Source: Anaerotruncus rubiinfantis (GTDB lineage Bacteria > Bacillota > Clostridia > Oscillospirales > Ruminococcaceae). From it: a DNA stretch of 64,000 bases. The DNA lies in the NCBI RefSeq assembly GCF_900078395.1, contig NZ_FKLA01000009.1:1440614-1504613 (forward strand), in the 5' to 3' direction. The translations under genes were made by a program, and so were the position numbers. The notes beneath the pieces were generated by a model. That model was not told where the DNA came from. It searched no databases and saw only the letters and a list, made by a program, of their open reading frames with translations. Shown here in pieces: positions 26,259-35,594 of the stretch (the stretch's first letter is position 1; each line of letters opens with the position of its first letter).

Positions 26259-26286
26259 ATCATACCACAATCGACGGATTTTGCAA
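26259..26286 (-). promoter_or_regulatory. Promoter of YheO-type regulator gene
   Basis: On the minus strand, TTGCAA (26286-26281) and TATGAT (26264-26259) with a 16-base spacer. Confidence 0.6.
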
Positions 26287-26319
26287 CAAAAAATGTTGCA
26301 CCTAAAAAATATTTTTTAG
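26282..26319. promoter_or_regulatory. Two further palindromes in the divergent promoter region
   Basis: TGCAACA-AAAAA-TGTTGCA (26282-26300) and the perfect CTAAAAAAT-ATTTTTTAG (26302-26319) lie between the two promoters. Both could bind regulators, for instance a global one; no identity is assigned. Confidence 0.55.
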
Positions 26320-26336
26320 AAAATGTGCAGGAACTA

Positions 26337-26365
26337 TTGCATTTTAAGCCTGTTCATGTTAAACT
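26337..26365 (+). promoter_or_regulatory. Promoter of ssnA-ygfK-hyuA operon
   Basis: TTGCAT (26337-26342) and TAAACT (26360-26365), 17-base spacer. The transcript would begin near 26372, at the ATAGAAT-N9-ATTCTAT element. Confidence 0.55.
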
Positions 26366-26371
26366 AAAGTC

Positions 26372-26534
26372 AATAGAATAAAGGCAAAATTCTATGAAAA
26401 TTGAATTGTTTTCAGGCTGCAACGGAGTGCTGCGCGCACGGGCTGGATGTTCACCATTTGAACCCGGCTGATTCGCATCCGCCCCCTCCAGCCGGACAGG
26501 GTGTTCATCCAAAGATAGGATGGACGCCTTTTTT
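26372..26534 (+). promoter_or_regulatory. Structured attenuator leader ahead of ssnA, candidate riboswitch
   Basis: A terminator stem GGTGTTCATCC/GGATGGACGCC (26500-26510 with 26518-26528, two G-U pairs) ends in TTTTTT. Upstream, a hairpin closed by CGGG/CCCG (26439-26442, 26463-26466) carries a bulged GGATG (26445-26449). GGATG can pair with CATCC at 26476-26480, or GGATG-TT-CACC (26445-26455) can pair with the 5' arm of the terminator. These choices are mutually exclusive, as in a transcription-control riboswitch. GGAG (26424) with CTCC (26486) closes the fold. The GGAG...GCATCCGC...CTCC layout recalls the tetrahydrofolate riboswitch, but most of its core is missing. Confidence 0.6.
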
Positions 26535-26577
26535 AATGGTTTTGAAAGTATGAACCCGAATGAAGGAGGAAAAAGTC

Positions 26578-27915
26578 ATGTTACTGGTAGGAAACGGAAG
26601 GCTGCTCACCCGCGGGAAACACAACCGCCTGATCGAAAACGGATGTGTCGCAGCCGACGGGGATACGATCGTTGCAGTCGGAACAACCGCTGAACTGAAG
26701 GAAAAATATCCCGGCGCGGATTTCATCGACGCACATGGCGGCATGATCATGCCCGGGCTTATCAACGCCCACAATCACATCTACAGCGCCTTCTCGCGCG
26801 GTATCGCAATCAACGGTTACAACCCGCAGAATTTTCTTGACATCCTCGACGGCATGTGGTGGACGATCGACCGCAACCTGCTGCTTGAAGATACCCGCAT
26901 GAGCGCGATGGCCACCTATCTCGACTGCATCAAATGCGGCGTGACCACTGTTTTTGACCATCATGCGAGTTTCGGCGAGATCCCCGGCAGCCTCTTTGCG
27001 ATCGCGGACGCGGCCCGCGCGCTCGGCGTGCGCACCTGCCTGTGCTATGAGGTCTCCGACCGGGATGGGGAGGAGAAGATGCGCCAGGCGGTCAAAGAGA
27101 ACGCGGACTTCATCAAATTCTGCGCGGAAGAAAATTCCGACATGGTCAAGGGCATGATGGGCATGCACGCTTCCTTCACCCTCTCGGACGCGACCCTCGC
27201 GCACTGCCGCGAAAATACGCCGGAAGGCGTGGGCTTCCACATCCATGTGGCGGAGGGCATGACCGATGTCTACGATTCTCTCAAAAAATATGGCAAACGG
27301 GTGATCAACCGGCTCTACGACAATGATATCCTCGGGGAAAAGACCATCGCTGGCCACTGCATTCATGTCAACGGGATCGAGATGGACATTCTCAAACAGA
27401 CGGATACCATGGTGGTACATAACCCGGAATCGAATATGGGAAACGCGGTCGGCTGCCCGCCGACCATCGAGCTGATGCGCCGGGGCATCCTCTGTGGGCT
27501 CGGCACCGACGGCTACACGAACGACATGTACGAGTCGATGAAGGCCGCCAACTGCCTGCATAAACACAATCTCTGCGACCCGACCGTCGCATGGGCGGAA
27601 GTGCCGCAGATGCTGTTCGAAAACAACGCCGCCATCGGCGCGCGTTCTTTCCAAAAGCCGCTGGGCGAACTTTCGGAAGGAGCGGCGGCAGACATCATCG
27701 TGAGCGACTATATCCCGCTCACCCCGATGAGCGCGGACAATGCGAACGGTCACACCCTGTTCGGCATGAGCGGCCGACAGACGGTGACCACCATCATCGA
27801 TGGAAAGGTCCGGATGAAGGACCGGGAACTCATTGGCATCGATGAACAGGCGGTCCTCGCGCATGCACGGGAACAGGCCGCTGGCATGTGGAAACGGATC
27901 AACGCGAGCAAATAA
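26578..27915 (+). CDS. ssnA: SsnA family aminohydrolase of the purine/urate cluster
   Basis: This 445-residue metal-dependent amidohydrolase matches E. coli SsnA (442 residues) in length. Metal motifs are LINAHNHIYSAF, FHIHVAEG, GHCIHVN and GLGTDGYTND. SsnA genes accompany ygfK, hyuA and xdhD in the bacterial urate/purine degradation clusters and likely open a ring intermediate; the exact reaction is not fixed by sequence. The ATG at 26578 follows AAGGAGG; the upstream in-frame ATG does not. It is first in the operon, after the attenuator leader, and ygfK starts 27 bases after its stop. Confidence 0.88.
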   Translation: MLLVGNGRLLTRGKHNRLIENGCVAADGDTIVAVGTTAELKEKYPGADFIDAHGGMIMPGLINAHNHIYSAFSRGIAINGYNPQNFLDILDGMWWTIDRNLLLEDTRMSAMATYLDCIKCGVTTVFDHHASFGEIPGSLFAIADAARALGVRTCLCYEVSDRDGEEKMRQAVKENADFIKFCAEENSDMVKGMMGMHASFTLSDATLAHCRENTPEGVGFHIHVAEGMTDVYDSLKKYGKRVINRLYDNDILGEKTIAGHCIHVNGIEMDILKQTDTMVVHNPESNMGNAVGCPPTIELMRRGILCGLGTDGYTNDMYESMKAANCLHKHNLCDPTVAWAEVPQMLFENNAAIGARSFQKPLGELSEGAAADIIVSDYIPLTPMSADNANGHTLFGMSGRQTVTTIIDGKVRMKDRELIGIDEQAVLAHAREQAAGMWKRINASK

Positions 27916-27941
27916 AAGAGAAGCGCAAGGAGGATATGATC

Positions 27942-30900
27942 ATGAGCGATAAGATGAGACCGATCGCATTTGATAAATTGATGAACTGGGCACTGAATGA
28001 ATATGCGCAGCAGAAATCGATCTTCGGCGTGGCGAAGGTTTTCCGGCACAAACCGGATGACAAAAAGCTGCCGATCTTCAAAGAGCGGCTCGAAGCGCCG
28101 TTTGGACCGGCGGCTGGCCCGCACACCCAGCTCGCGCAGAACATCATCGCCGCTTATGCGGCGGGAAGCCGCTTTTTCGAGCTCAAGACGGTGCAGAAGA
28201 TGGATGGCGAGGAGCTTTCCGCCTGTGTGGCGAAACCCTGTATTACCGCCGCGGATGAATGCTACAACTGCGAATGGTCGACCGAACTGACCGTCCCGCA
28301 GGCGTTCGACGAATATGTCAAGGCGTGGTTTGCCTGCAAGCTGTTGGCAAAGGAACTGGATTTGGGAGATCCGGATGGTTTTGTATTCAATATGTCGGTC
28401 GGCTACGACCTGGAGGGGATCAAAACTCCAAAAATTGATGCATACATCGAAGGAATGAAGGACGCAGGAAACACCGAAGTGTTCCAGGCATGCAAAAAGT
28501 GGGCGCTTGCGAATGTGTGCCGTTTTGCCAAGGTGGACGCGGCCTATATCGAGGCGGTCAGCCCGCGCGTGAGCGATTCGATCACTCTATCGACCCTGCA
28601 CGGCTGCCCGCCGCAGGAGATCGAGCGGATCGCGACCTACCTCATCACCGAGAAGAACCTCAACACCTACATCAAATGCAACCCGACCCTTTTGGGCTAC
28701 GAATTCGCCCGCAAAACGCTGGATGACCTTGGCTTCGATTATATCGTGTTTGACGACCACCACTTTAAGGAGGATCTGCAGTTCTCCGACGCGGTGCCGA
28801 TGTTCCACCGTCTCACCGCACTCACGCAGGCGCGCGGACTCGAATTCGGCGTAAAGCTCACCAACACCTTTCCGGTCGAGGTATCCGCCGGCGAGCTGCC
28901 GAGCGAGGAGATGTACATGTCCGGCCGGTCGCTTTATCCACTGACCATCTCGCTCGCGAAAAAGATCGCCAAGGAATTTGACGGCAAGCTGCGCATCTCG
29001 TATTCCGGCGGCGCGGATCTGCATAACATTGAAAAGCTCTTCGCCTGCGGCATCTGGCCGATCACCCTGGCCACTACGCTTTTAAAGCCGGGCGGCTACG
29101 AACGGATTTATCAGATGGCCGAAGCGCTCCTCAACTGCGGCGACCAGCCATTTAGCGGGGTGAATGTCGCGGCGGTCAGCGATTTTGCCGAGGATGCGCT
29201 CGGGGATCCCTACTACCGCAAGCCGATCAAGCCCCTGCCGTCCCGCAAAATGGCGAGGAAGGTGCCGCTTGTCGACTGCTTCGAAGCTCCCTGCCGTGAC
29301 GGCTGCCCGATCAGCCAGGACATTCCGGCCTATCTGCGGCTGGCGGGTGAGGGAAACTACCTGGAGGCGCTTAGAGTCATCACCGAGCGCAATCCGCTGC
29401 CATTCATCACCGGCACCATCTGCCCGCATCACTGCGCGGACAAATGCACCCGCAATTTCTATGAGGAGAGCGTGCGCATCCGCGATGTGAAGCTCGAAGC
29501 GGCAAAAGCGGCCTACGCAGACCTCATGAAAGAACTCAAAAAGCCCGTGCCCGCGTCGGACGCGAAGGTTGCGGTTGTGGGCGGCGGGCCCGCCGGCCTT
29601 GCCGCGGGTTATTTCCTGGCGAAAGCGGGGGTGGCGGCCACCGTGTTTGAAAAACGGGGCCAGCTTGGCGGTATCGTGCGCCATGTGATTCCGGCGTTTC
29701 GGGTTTCCACTGCGGCGATCGAGAATGACATTGCGCTGGTGAAGGCGCTGGGCGTGCGGTTTGAAACCGGTGTGGAAATCAGCTCCGCGAAAGAACTGTT
29801 CGACCAGGGATTTACCCATGTGATCTTTGCAAACGGTGCCTGGAAGCCCGGCGTGCTGAAGCTCGAATACGGCGAGGCGATGAATGTCATCGCGTTCCTT
29901 GAGCAGTGCAAGAGCGATATAGACAATGTGAACCTCGGCGAAAACGTTGTTGTCATCGGCGGCGGAAACACCGCCATGGACGCTGCCCGCGCCGCAAAAC
30001 GCGCGCCGGGTGTCAAAAATGTGCGGCTGGTCTACCGCCGCAACAAGCGGTATATGCCCGCCGATGAGGAAGAGCTGGCTTTGGCCATTGCGGATGGCGT
30101 GCAGTTCTGCGACCTGCTTGCGCCGGTCGGCGTCAAAGACGGCGTTCTCACCTGCCATCGTATGAAACTTGGCGAACCGGATGAATCCGGCCGCCGCCGC
30201 CCGGTCGATACCGGTGAAGTGATCACCGTTCCCGCGGATACCGTCATCGCCGCGGTTGGCGAGAAGGTGGACAGCGCGTTCTATGGACAAAACGGCATTG
30301 CGCTCACCGAACGCGGCTATGCGAGGGTGAACGAAAACCTTGAGACGAGCGTTCCGGGCGTCTATATTGTCGGCGACGCAAACCGCGGCCCGGCCACGGT
30401 GGTCGAGGCGATCGCGGATGCGGCGAAAGCGGCCAAAGCGATCTGCGGCGCGGATTGCGACGCTTATGCCGCATGCAATGTAAGCCCGGATTACACGCAT
30501 GCGCTGGCAAAGAAGGGAAAACTCTGCGGGGAGTGCGCTTCCTGCAAGGAAAGCGACCGCTGCCTCGAGTGCGCGACCGTGTGCGAATGCTGCGCCGACG
30601 TCTGCCCGAACCGCGCCAATATCACGGTCGCGGTGCCCGGCAAACGCATGCGCCAGATCATCCATGTAGACGGCATGTGCAATGAATGCGGCAACTGCGC
30701 GACCTTCTGCCCGTACGACAGCGCGCCGTATAAGGACAAATTTACCCTGTTCTGGAGCGAGGAAGACTTTGCGGACAGCGAAAACGAAGGCTTCCTGCTG
30801 CTCGACGGCGAGAAGCAGACCTACCGTGTCCGGCTTGACGGACAGGTGGAATGCGTGAGTCTGGGAGATCCGGAATGTACCGTTCCAGAGGATATCTGCC

Positions 30901-30944
30901 GTCTGATTTCGGCTGCCTGGGGCCAGCGTCAATATCTGTTCTGA
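27942..30944 (+). CDS. ygfK: YgfK-type iron-sulfur flavoprotein of purine degradation
   Basis: This 1000-residue protein resembles E. coli YgfK (about 1030 residues), once called a putative selenate reductase subunit. Residues 1-430 form a dihydroorotate-dehydrogenase-like barrel. A cysteine-rich linker (CRDGCPI near 445) leads to a GltD-like oxidoreductase with two nucleotide folds (VVGGGPAGLAAG near 547, VVIGGGNTAMDAARAAKR near 670). The C-terminus holds ferredoxin-like clusters (CGECASCKESDRCLEC near 862, CNECGNCATFC near 914). It is expected to deliver low-potential electrons for reducing a purine ring. The ATG at 27942 lies eight bases after AAGGAGG, unlike the ATG at 27936. Confidence 0.9.
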   Translation: MSDKMRPIAFDKLMNWALNEYAQQKSIFGVAKVFRHKPDDKKLPIFKERLEAPFGPAAGPHTQLAQNIIAAYAAGSRFFELKTVQKMDGEELSACVAKPCITAADECYNCEWSTELTVPQAFDEYVKAWFACKLLAKELDLGDPDGFVFNMSVGYDLEGIKTPKIDAYIEGMKDAGNTEVFQACKKWALANVCRFAKVDAAYIEAVSPRVSDSITLSTLHGCPPQEIERIATYLITEKNLNTYIKCNPTLLGYEFARKTLDDLGFDYIVFDDHHFKEDLQFSDAVPMFHRLTALTQARGLEFGVKLTNTFPVEVSAGELPSEEMYMSGRSLYPLTISLAKKIAKEFDGKLRISYSGGADLHNIEKLFACGIWPITLATTLLKPGGYERIYQMAEALLNCGDQPFSGVNVAAVSDFAEDALGDPYYRKPIKPLPSRKMARKVPLVDCFEAPCRDGCPISQDIPAYLRLAGEGNYLEALRVITERNPLPFITGTICPHHCADKCTRNFYEESVRIRDVKLEAAKAAYADLMKELKKPVPASDAKVAVVGGGPAGLAAGYFLAKAGVAATVFEKRGQLGGIVRHVIPAFRVSTAAIENDIALVKALGVRFETGVEISSAKELFDQGFTHVIFANGAWKPGVLKLEYGEAMNVIAFLEQCKSDIDNVNLGENVVVIGGGNTAMDAARAAKRAPGVKNVRLVYRRNKRYMPADEEELALAIADGVQFCDLLAPVGVKDGVLTCHRMKLGEPDESGRRRPVDTGEVITVPADTVIAAVGEKVDSAFYGQNGIALTERGYARVNENLETSVPGVYIVGDANRGPATVVEAIADAAKAAKAICGADCDAYAACNVSPDYTHALAKKGKLCGECASCKESDRCLECATVCECCADVCPNRANITVAVPGKRMRQIIHVDGMCNECGNCATFCPYDSAPYKDKFTLFWSEEDFADSENEGFLLLDGEKQTYRVRLDGQVECVSLGDPECTVPEDICRLISAAWGQRQYLF

Positions 30945-30959
30945 TCTGCTATCGTTTCA

Positions 30960-30983
30960 GGGACGGGGACTTTCCCCCGTCCC
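30960..30983 (+). terminator. GC-rich hairpin between ygfK and hyuA
   Basis: GGGACGGGG with CCCCCGTCCC forms a strong stem, but only a weak T stretch follows. It may cause partial termination or protect the upstream mRNA end. Confidence 0.45.
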
Positions 30984-31012
30984 TTGAAGCCGTTTTAAAG
31001 GAGAGATGTTTT

Positions 31013-32389
31013 ATGGATCTGATCATTCGGGGCGGCACAGTTGTGACGCCGCGGGAGAGTTATGAAGCTGACGTGCGGATCACAGAGGGGAGGATCTCCG
31101 CTGTCGGGCGGGATCTGGCGGCAAAGGGATGTGAAACTTACGATGCCTCCGGCTGCAAACTGTTCCCGGGCTTTATCGACGCGCACACCCATCTCGATAT
31201 GGATACCGGCGCGGCGCTCACCGCGGACGATTTTGTGAGCGGCACGCGTGCCGCCGCCGCGGGTGGAACGACGATGCTGCTTGACTTTGCAACGCAGGAC
31301 CGCGGCGGGACGCTCTGCGGCGCATTGGACGTCTGGCATGGCAAGGCCGACGGAAAATCCTCCTGCGACTATGGCTTCCATATGGCAATCACCGACTGGA
31401 ATGAAATGGTTTCGCGGGAGCTTGACGAGATGGCGCGGCAGGGCGTGACCTCGTTCAAGTGCTACCTTGCCTATGATAATCTGCGGATCAGCGACGGCCA
31501 GCTTTATGAGATCCTGAAGCGGGTTGGCCAGCTGCATGGCATCGTGGGCGTTCACTGCGAGAACGGCGATCTGGTCAACGAAATGATCGCTGAAAACCGC
31601 CGCGCGGGCAACCTCTCAACGGAATACCACCCGCTGTCCCGTCCGGATTTTGTCGAAGCTGAAGCGATTGCGCGCTACTGCTATATTGCGAAAGCAGCGG
31701 GCGTGCCGGTCAACATCGTGCATTTGAGCACCCGGATGGGGCTCGAAGAGGCGCTGCGGGCCCGCGCGCGCGGGCAAAAGGTCTATATCGAGTCCTGCCC
31801 GCAATATTTCGCATTTGACGATAACGTTTACAGCTTGCCGGACTTTGCGGGCGCGAAATACGTCTGCTCGCCGCCGGTGCGTAAGCCATATGATCAGCGG
31901 GCGCTGTGGGACGCGCTCGCAAAAGGTGAAATCGATACGGTTTCCACCGACCATTGCTCTTTCAACTGGAAAGGGCAGAAGGAACTGGGCCGGGAGGATT
32001 TTTCCAAAATTCCCAATGGCCTGCCCGGCATCGAACACCGGCCTGCCGTGATGTACACGCTCGGCGTGGCGGCGGGGCGGATGACCGAAAACCAGATGGC
32101 CGCGATGCTCTCTGAAAATACCGCCCGGCTTTTTGGCATGTATCCGCGCAAAGGCGTGATCGCGCCGGGCGCGGATGCGGACATCGTCGTGTGGGACCCC
32201 ACGTGCTGTTGGACAATCACGGCCGCTGATATGGAGCAGAAGGTCGACTATACCCCGTATGAAGGTATGCGGATGCAGGGAAAAGCAAAGGCGGTCTTTC
32301 TGCGTGGACAGCTGGTGGCCGCCGGCGGAAAGGTGCTTATGGAACGCAAAGGCGTCTATGTTCCACGCGGCGAAAGTGAATATTTCTAA
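31013..32389 (+). CDS. hyuA: Hydantoinase/dihydropyrimidinase-type cyclic amidohydrolase
   Basis: This 458-residue enzyme matches the size of E. coli HyuA/YgeZ (461). Motifs: DAHTHLDM (metal), the carbamylated lysine in TSFKCYLAY, HCENGDL, and STDHCSF with the metal aspartate. It opens hydantoin-like rings. In the purine cluster it probably acts on a ring intermediate made by YgfK and SsnA (inference from linkage). AAAGGAG lies before the ATG at 31013; the longer frame runs into ygfK. A bidirectional terminator follows. Confidence 0.88.
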   Translation: MDLIIRGGTVVTPRESYEADVRITEGRISAVGRDLAAKGCETYDASGCKLFPGFIDAHTHLDMDTGAALTADDFVSGTRAAAAGGTTMLLDFATQDRGGTLCGALDVWHGKADGKSSCDYGFHMAITDWNEMVSRELDEMARQGVTSFKCYLAYDNLRISDGQLYEILKRVGQLHGIVGVHCENGDLVNEMIAENRRAGNLSTEYHPLSRPDFVEAEAIARYCYIAKAAGVPVNIVHLSTRMGLEEALRARARGQKVYIESCPQYFAFDDNVYSLPDFAGAKYVCSPPVRKPYDQRALWDALAKGEIDTVSTDHCSFNWKGQKELGREDFSKIPNGLPGIEHRPAVMYTLGVAAGRMTENQMAAMLSENTARLFGMYPRKGVIAPGADADIVVWDPTCCWTITAADMEQKVDYTPYEGMRMQGKAKAVFLRGQLVAAGGKVLMERKGVYVPRGESEYF

Positions 32390-32393
32390 AAGG

Positions 32394-32426
32394 AAAAGCC
32401 CCGGCAGCTTTGCTGCCGGGGCTTTT
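32394..32426. terminator. Bidirectional terminator between hyuA and mocA
   Basis: A perfect 15-bp stem (AAAAGCCCCGGCAGC with its complement), TTT loop, T run on both strands. Confidence 0.9.
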
Positions 32427-32433
32427 GGCGTTT

Positions 32434-33009
32434 TTATTTATTGGGGAGGTCGGCGCGGTAGTCAACGTCGCAAAGTTCAAGCGGATCGTTGGCCTCCACG
32501 ATATCCAGGAGGGCCTTGTGCCGCTTGATGACCGCGCCGCCCGATTGATTCGGCTCCAGGGCGGCAAGCTCCGGAAAGAGGGCGGCGGGAAAAAAGACCG
32601 GATTCCCGCGGTTTCCGTTATGCCCCAGCGCGATGATACGCTCCGGCGCGGCGGAAAACGCCCGCACAAGCTTTTCGATGCTTTCGGCGGACAGTGCCGG
32701 CTGGTCGCAGACCGAAAACATGCAGCCGTCGGCGCCGGGCACGAGCGCCGCGAGGCCGAGCCGGATCGTTTTGGCGATATCATCTGTCGTGTCGTCGTTT
32801 TCCGCGATGGTAAAGCCGTGCTGCGCGGCTGAAACTGCAACATTCGCATAGCGCGTGACGGCCACCACCTGATTGAACAATTCAGACGGGAATCTGGAAA
32901 AGATATGGTCGGCCATCGGTTTGCCGTTATAATCAGCGAGCAGCTTGTTGCCGCCAAAACGTTTGGAATGGCCGGAAGCGAGAAAGATGCAGGCAAGCCT
33001 GAGCGCCAT
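32434..33009 (-). CDS. mocA: Molybdenum cofactor nucleotidyltransferase (MocA/YgfJ-like)
   Basis: This 191-residue enzyme has the nucleotide-binding opening LASGHSKRFGGNKLL and the metal site VCDQPALS. It is in the MobA/MocA superfamily, and E. coli YgfJ (MocA) makes the cytosine dinucleotide form of the cofactor for xanthine dehydrogenases. It lies directly downstream of the fused hydroxylase on the same strand, which supports that role. GGAGG precedes the ATG. The base specificity (CTP or GTP) is inferred. Confidence 0.82.
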   Translation of the reverse strand: MALRLACIFLASGHSKRFGGNKLLADYNGKPMADHIFSRFPSELFNQVVAVTRYANVAVSAAQHGFTIAENDDTTDDIAKTIRLGLAALVPGADGCMFSVCDQPALSAESIEKLVRAFSAAPERIIALGHNGNRGNPVFFPAALFPELAALEPNQSGGAVIKRHKALLDIVEANDPLELCDVDYRADLPNK

Positions 33010-33035
33010 GGGACACCTCCTGAATACGGTGGGTT

Positions 33036-35594
33036 TTATCTCTTTTTGCGGCTGTAGGGGGTATCCTCCAGCGGCAGAGTGTTGCGGAACTTCCCGTCGT
33101 AATTGTAGTAGGCGAGCTGGACGGCGGGCGGGGTCGGAATCGAACAGATTTCGCCGATACCTTTCGCGCCGCAGGCAAGTTCGGAATGATTCTTTTCCAC
33201 AATGATTGCCCGCACGTCGGGCGTCTGGGTGGATTTCAGAAGCCCAAGCGTTCCGTATTTGGCGGTCGGACGGCCGTGGTCGAGCGGATAATCCTCGGTG
33301 AGCGAATAGCCAAGGCTCATCACCACGCCGCCTTCGATCTGCCCTTCGATGCTGACCGGGTTGACCGCGCGCCCCACGTCGTGCGCCGCAAGTACCAATT
33401 TCAGTTTACCATCCTCGTCAAGATCCACCAGATGGGTGGCGTAGCCGTAGGCGATGTGGCTGACAGGATTGGGTTTGTCGGAGCCCATCTTGTCGGTGAC
33501 GCCGAGATATTCCCCCAAAAATTCCTGCCCATTGAGCGCTTCCAGCGGCCGGTCGCCTTTGGCTTGCATGAGCGCCAGACAGGCGCGCCGGGTGGCTTCG
33601 CCGGTAAAAAGGGTCTGGCGGGAGGCGGTCGTGTTTCCAGCATCAGGGGAATCGGCGGTGTCGGGGGTGTCGTAAACCACCTTTTCAAGCGGCAGTCCGG
33701 TCGTTTCACAGGCGATCTGGGTGACGATGGTACCCATGCCCTGTCCGATGCAGGCCGCGCTCGAATGGATATGCACCTTGCCGTTCTCCACAGTCAGGCG
33801 GCAGCGGCCGGTATCGGGAATGCCCACGCCGAGGCCGCTGTTTTTCATCGCGCAGGCGATGCCCGCTTTCGGGTGCGCGTCGTAATACGGTTTCACCGCT
33901 TCAAGCGTCTCAACCAGCGCGGTCGAATCGTCCGCGATCTGCCCGTTCGGCAGCACCTGCCCGGGGCGGATCGCGTTGCGGTAGCGGATCTCCCACGGCG
34001 AGATTCCCACCTTTTCCGCGAGCAGGTTGAGGTTGCATTCGGTCGCAAAGCAGCTCTGTGTCACCCCGAAGCCGCGGAACGCGCCGCAGGGCGGATTGTT
34101 GGTGTAATAGGCCTTGCCGTCAATGTCGATGTCCTGGTAATTGTAGGGGCCGGCCGCGTGGGTGCAGGCGCGCTGCAAAACCGGGCCTCCAAGCGAGGCG
34201 AACGCGCCGGTATCTGAAACGAGCGTCGCCTTCATGGCGGTGAGATGGCCGTTTTCGTCACAGGCAGTGGTGAACTCCATCTCGAAGCCATGACGTTTCG
34301 GATGGCAGAGAATGCTCTCCCTGCGGGTGAGCGAGAACTTGACCGGCTTTTTGGTGAGCAGGGCGAGGATGGCGGCATGATGCTGGACGCTCATGTCCTC
34401 CTTGCCGCCAAATCCACCGCCGACCATCTTCGCGACTACCCGCACCTTTTCAGGCGGCAGGCCGGTCGCTTCGGCGCATTCCTTCTTGGTCTGGTAGATG
34501 CCCTGGTCGCCCGAATAGATCACCACGCCGCCATTTTCAGGGGCCGCGACCGCGGTTTCCGGCTCGAGGAAGGCGTGCTCGGTGGGCGGGGTGATATATT
34601 TGGTAGTGACCACATATTTGGATGCGGCAATCTTTGCATCCGCGTTTCCGCGCACAAGGCGTTCATGCGCCAGCAGGTTGCCGCCCTCCTGAAGCTGCGG
34701 CGCGTCCGGCGCCATCGCTTCGCGCGGCGAGCAGACCGGGGTCAGCTCCTGATAATCCACCTTGACGAGCTCGCGCGCCTGGTTCAGGGTTTCGCGGTCG
34801 CGCGCGGCGATCAGCACGATCGGATCGCCGAGGAAGTGGGTTTCCTCCCCGACGGGAACCAGCACATACTGGTCCTTTTTGAGGTGCCCGACCTTTCCCT
34901 TGCCGGGCAGCCCGGAGGCGGTGACGACCAGCTCCACGCCGGGCAGCGCCTTCGCCGCGTCGGTATCGATCGAGAGGACCTTCGCGCGTGGGAACTGTGA
35001 GCGCACCGCGCCGCCGTAAAGCATGCCGGGAAGCTGGAGGTCGTCGGCGTACTGGGCTATGCCGAGCGCCTTGTCGTGCGCGTCGACCCGGTGGATGTTT
35101 TCCCCGAGGATGCCGGAAAAGTCGTGTGCCGGTACGGGCGCATCCTCCCGGAAAAGCTTTGCCGCCAGCAGGATCGCCTCTTCAATCTTCTTATAGCCGG
35201 TGCAGCGGCATATATTGTTTTTGATGGCGTCCTTGACCTCGGCGGGGGTAGGGTCGGGGATCCGGTCGATGAGCCCCTTCGCGCTGATGATCATGCCGGG
35301 CGTGCAGAAACCGCACTGTACGGCGCCCGCATGCGCGAAGGCGTAGGCGTAGACATCCTTCTCGCGGACGGAAAGCCCCTCAAGCGTGACGATCGATTTG
35401 CCGGCGGCCCGTGCGGTAGAAAGGATGCAGGCCTTGGTGGGCTTGCCGTCGACCAGAATCATGCAGGTGCCGCAGGCGCCTTCCGAACAGCCGTTTTTTA
35501 CCGAGGTGAGCCGGAGCGTTTCACGCAGATAGCCAAGGAGCTTTTCATCCTTTTCGGTCTGCTGTCTTTTTCCATTTACAATAAATTCATACAT
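33036..35594 (-). CDS. xdhD: Selenium-dependent xanthine dehydrogenase-type molybdenum hydroxylase (fused Fe-S and Mo subunits)
   Basis: This 852-residue fusion has an N-terminal [2Fe-2S] domain (CSEGACGTCMILVDG, CGFCTPGM, CRCTGY) followed by the molybdopterin catalytic domain (VGGGFGGKEDM, GAFRGFG, AACIGQGMGT, AKGIGEICSIPTPPAV). It has no FAD domain. The arrangement matches selenium-dependent xanthine dehydrogenases, which carry a labile Se ligand on Mo rather than selenocysteine; no internal TGA is present. The start at 35594 has GGAGG eight bases upstream; 35 upstream residues of the frame are excluded. It likely works with YgfK or another electron donor. Its promoter contains the shared palindrome. 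Confidence 0.88.
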   Translation of the reverse strand: MYEFIVNGKRQQTEKDEKLLGYLRETLRLTSVKNGCSEGACGTCMILVDGKPTKACILSTARAAGKSIVTLEGLSVREKDVYAYAFAHAGAVQCGFCTPGMIISAKGLIDRIPDPTPAEVKDAIKNNICRCTGYKKIEEAILLAAKLFREDAPVPAHDFSGILGENIHRVDAHDKALGIAQYADDLQLPGMLYGGAVRSQFPRAKVLSIDTDAAKALPGVELVVTASGLPGKGKVGHLKKDQYVLVPVGEETHFLGDPIVLIAARDRETLNQARELVKVDYQELTPVCSPREAMAPDAPQLQEGGNLLAHERLVRGNADAKIAASKYVVTTKYITPPTEHAFLEPETAVAAPENGGVVIYSGDQGIYQTKKECAEATGLPPEKVRVVAKMVGGGFGGKEDMSVQHHAAILALLTKKPVKFSLTRRESILCHPKRHGFEMEFTTACDENGHLTAMKATLVSDTGAFASLGGPVLQRACTHAAGPYNYQDIDIDGKAYYTNNPPCGAFRGFGVTQSCFATECNLNLLAEKVGISPWEIRYRNAIRPGQVLPNGQIADDSTALVETLEAVKPYYDAHPKAGIACAMKNSGLGVGIPDTGRCRLTVENGKVHIHSSAACIGQGMGTIVTQIACETTGLPLEKVVYDTPDTADSPDAGNTTASRQTLFTGEATRRACLALMQAKGDRPLEALNGQEFLGEYLGVTDKMGSDKPNPVSHIAYGYATHLVDLDEDGKLKLVLAAHDVGRAVNPVSIEGQIEGGVVMSLGYSLTEDYPLDHGRPTAKYGTLGLLKSTQTPDVRAIIVEKNHSELACGAKGIGEICSIPTPPAVQLAYYNYDGKFRNTLPLEDTPYSRKKR

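Noticed and set aside
33036..35594. Selenocysteine in the selenium-dependent hydroxylase
   Set aside because: The reading frame has no internal TGA. The family is known to carry selenium as a labile cofactor ligand.
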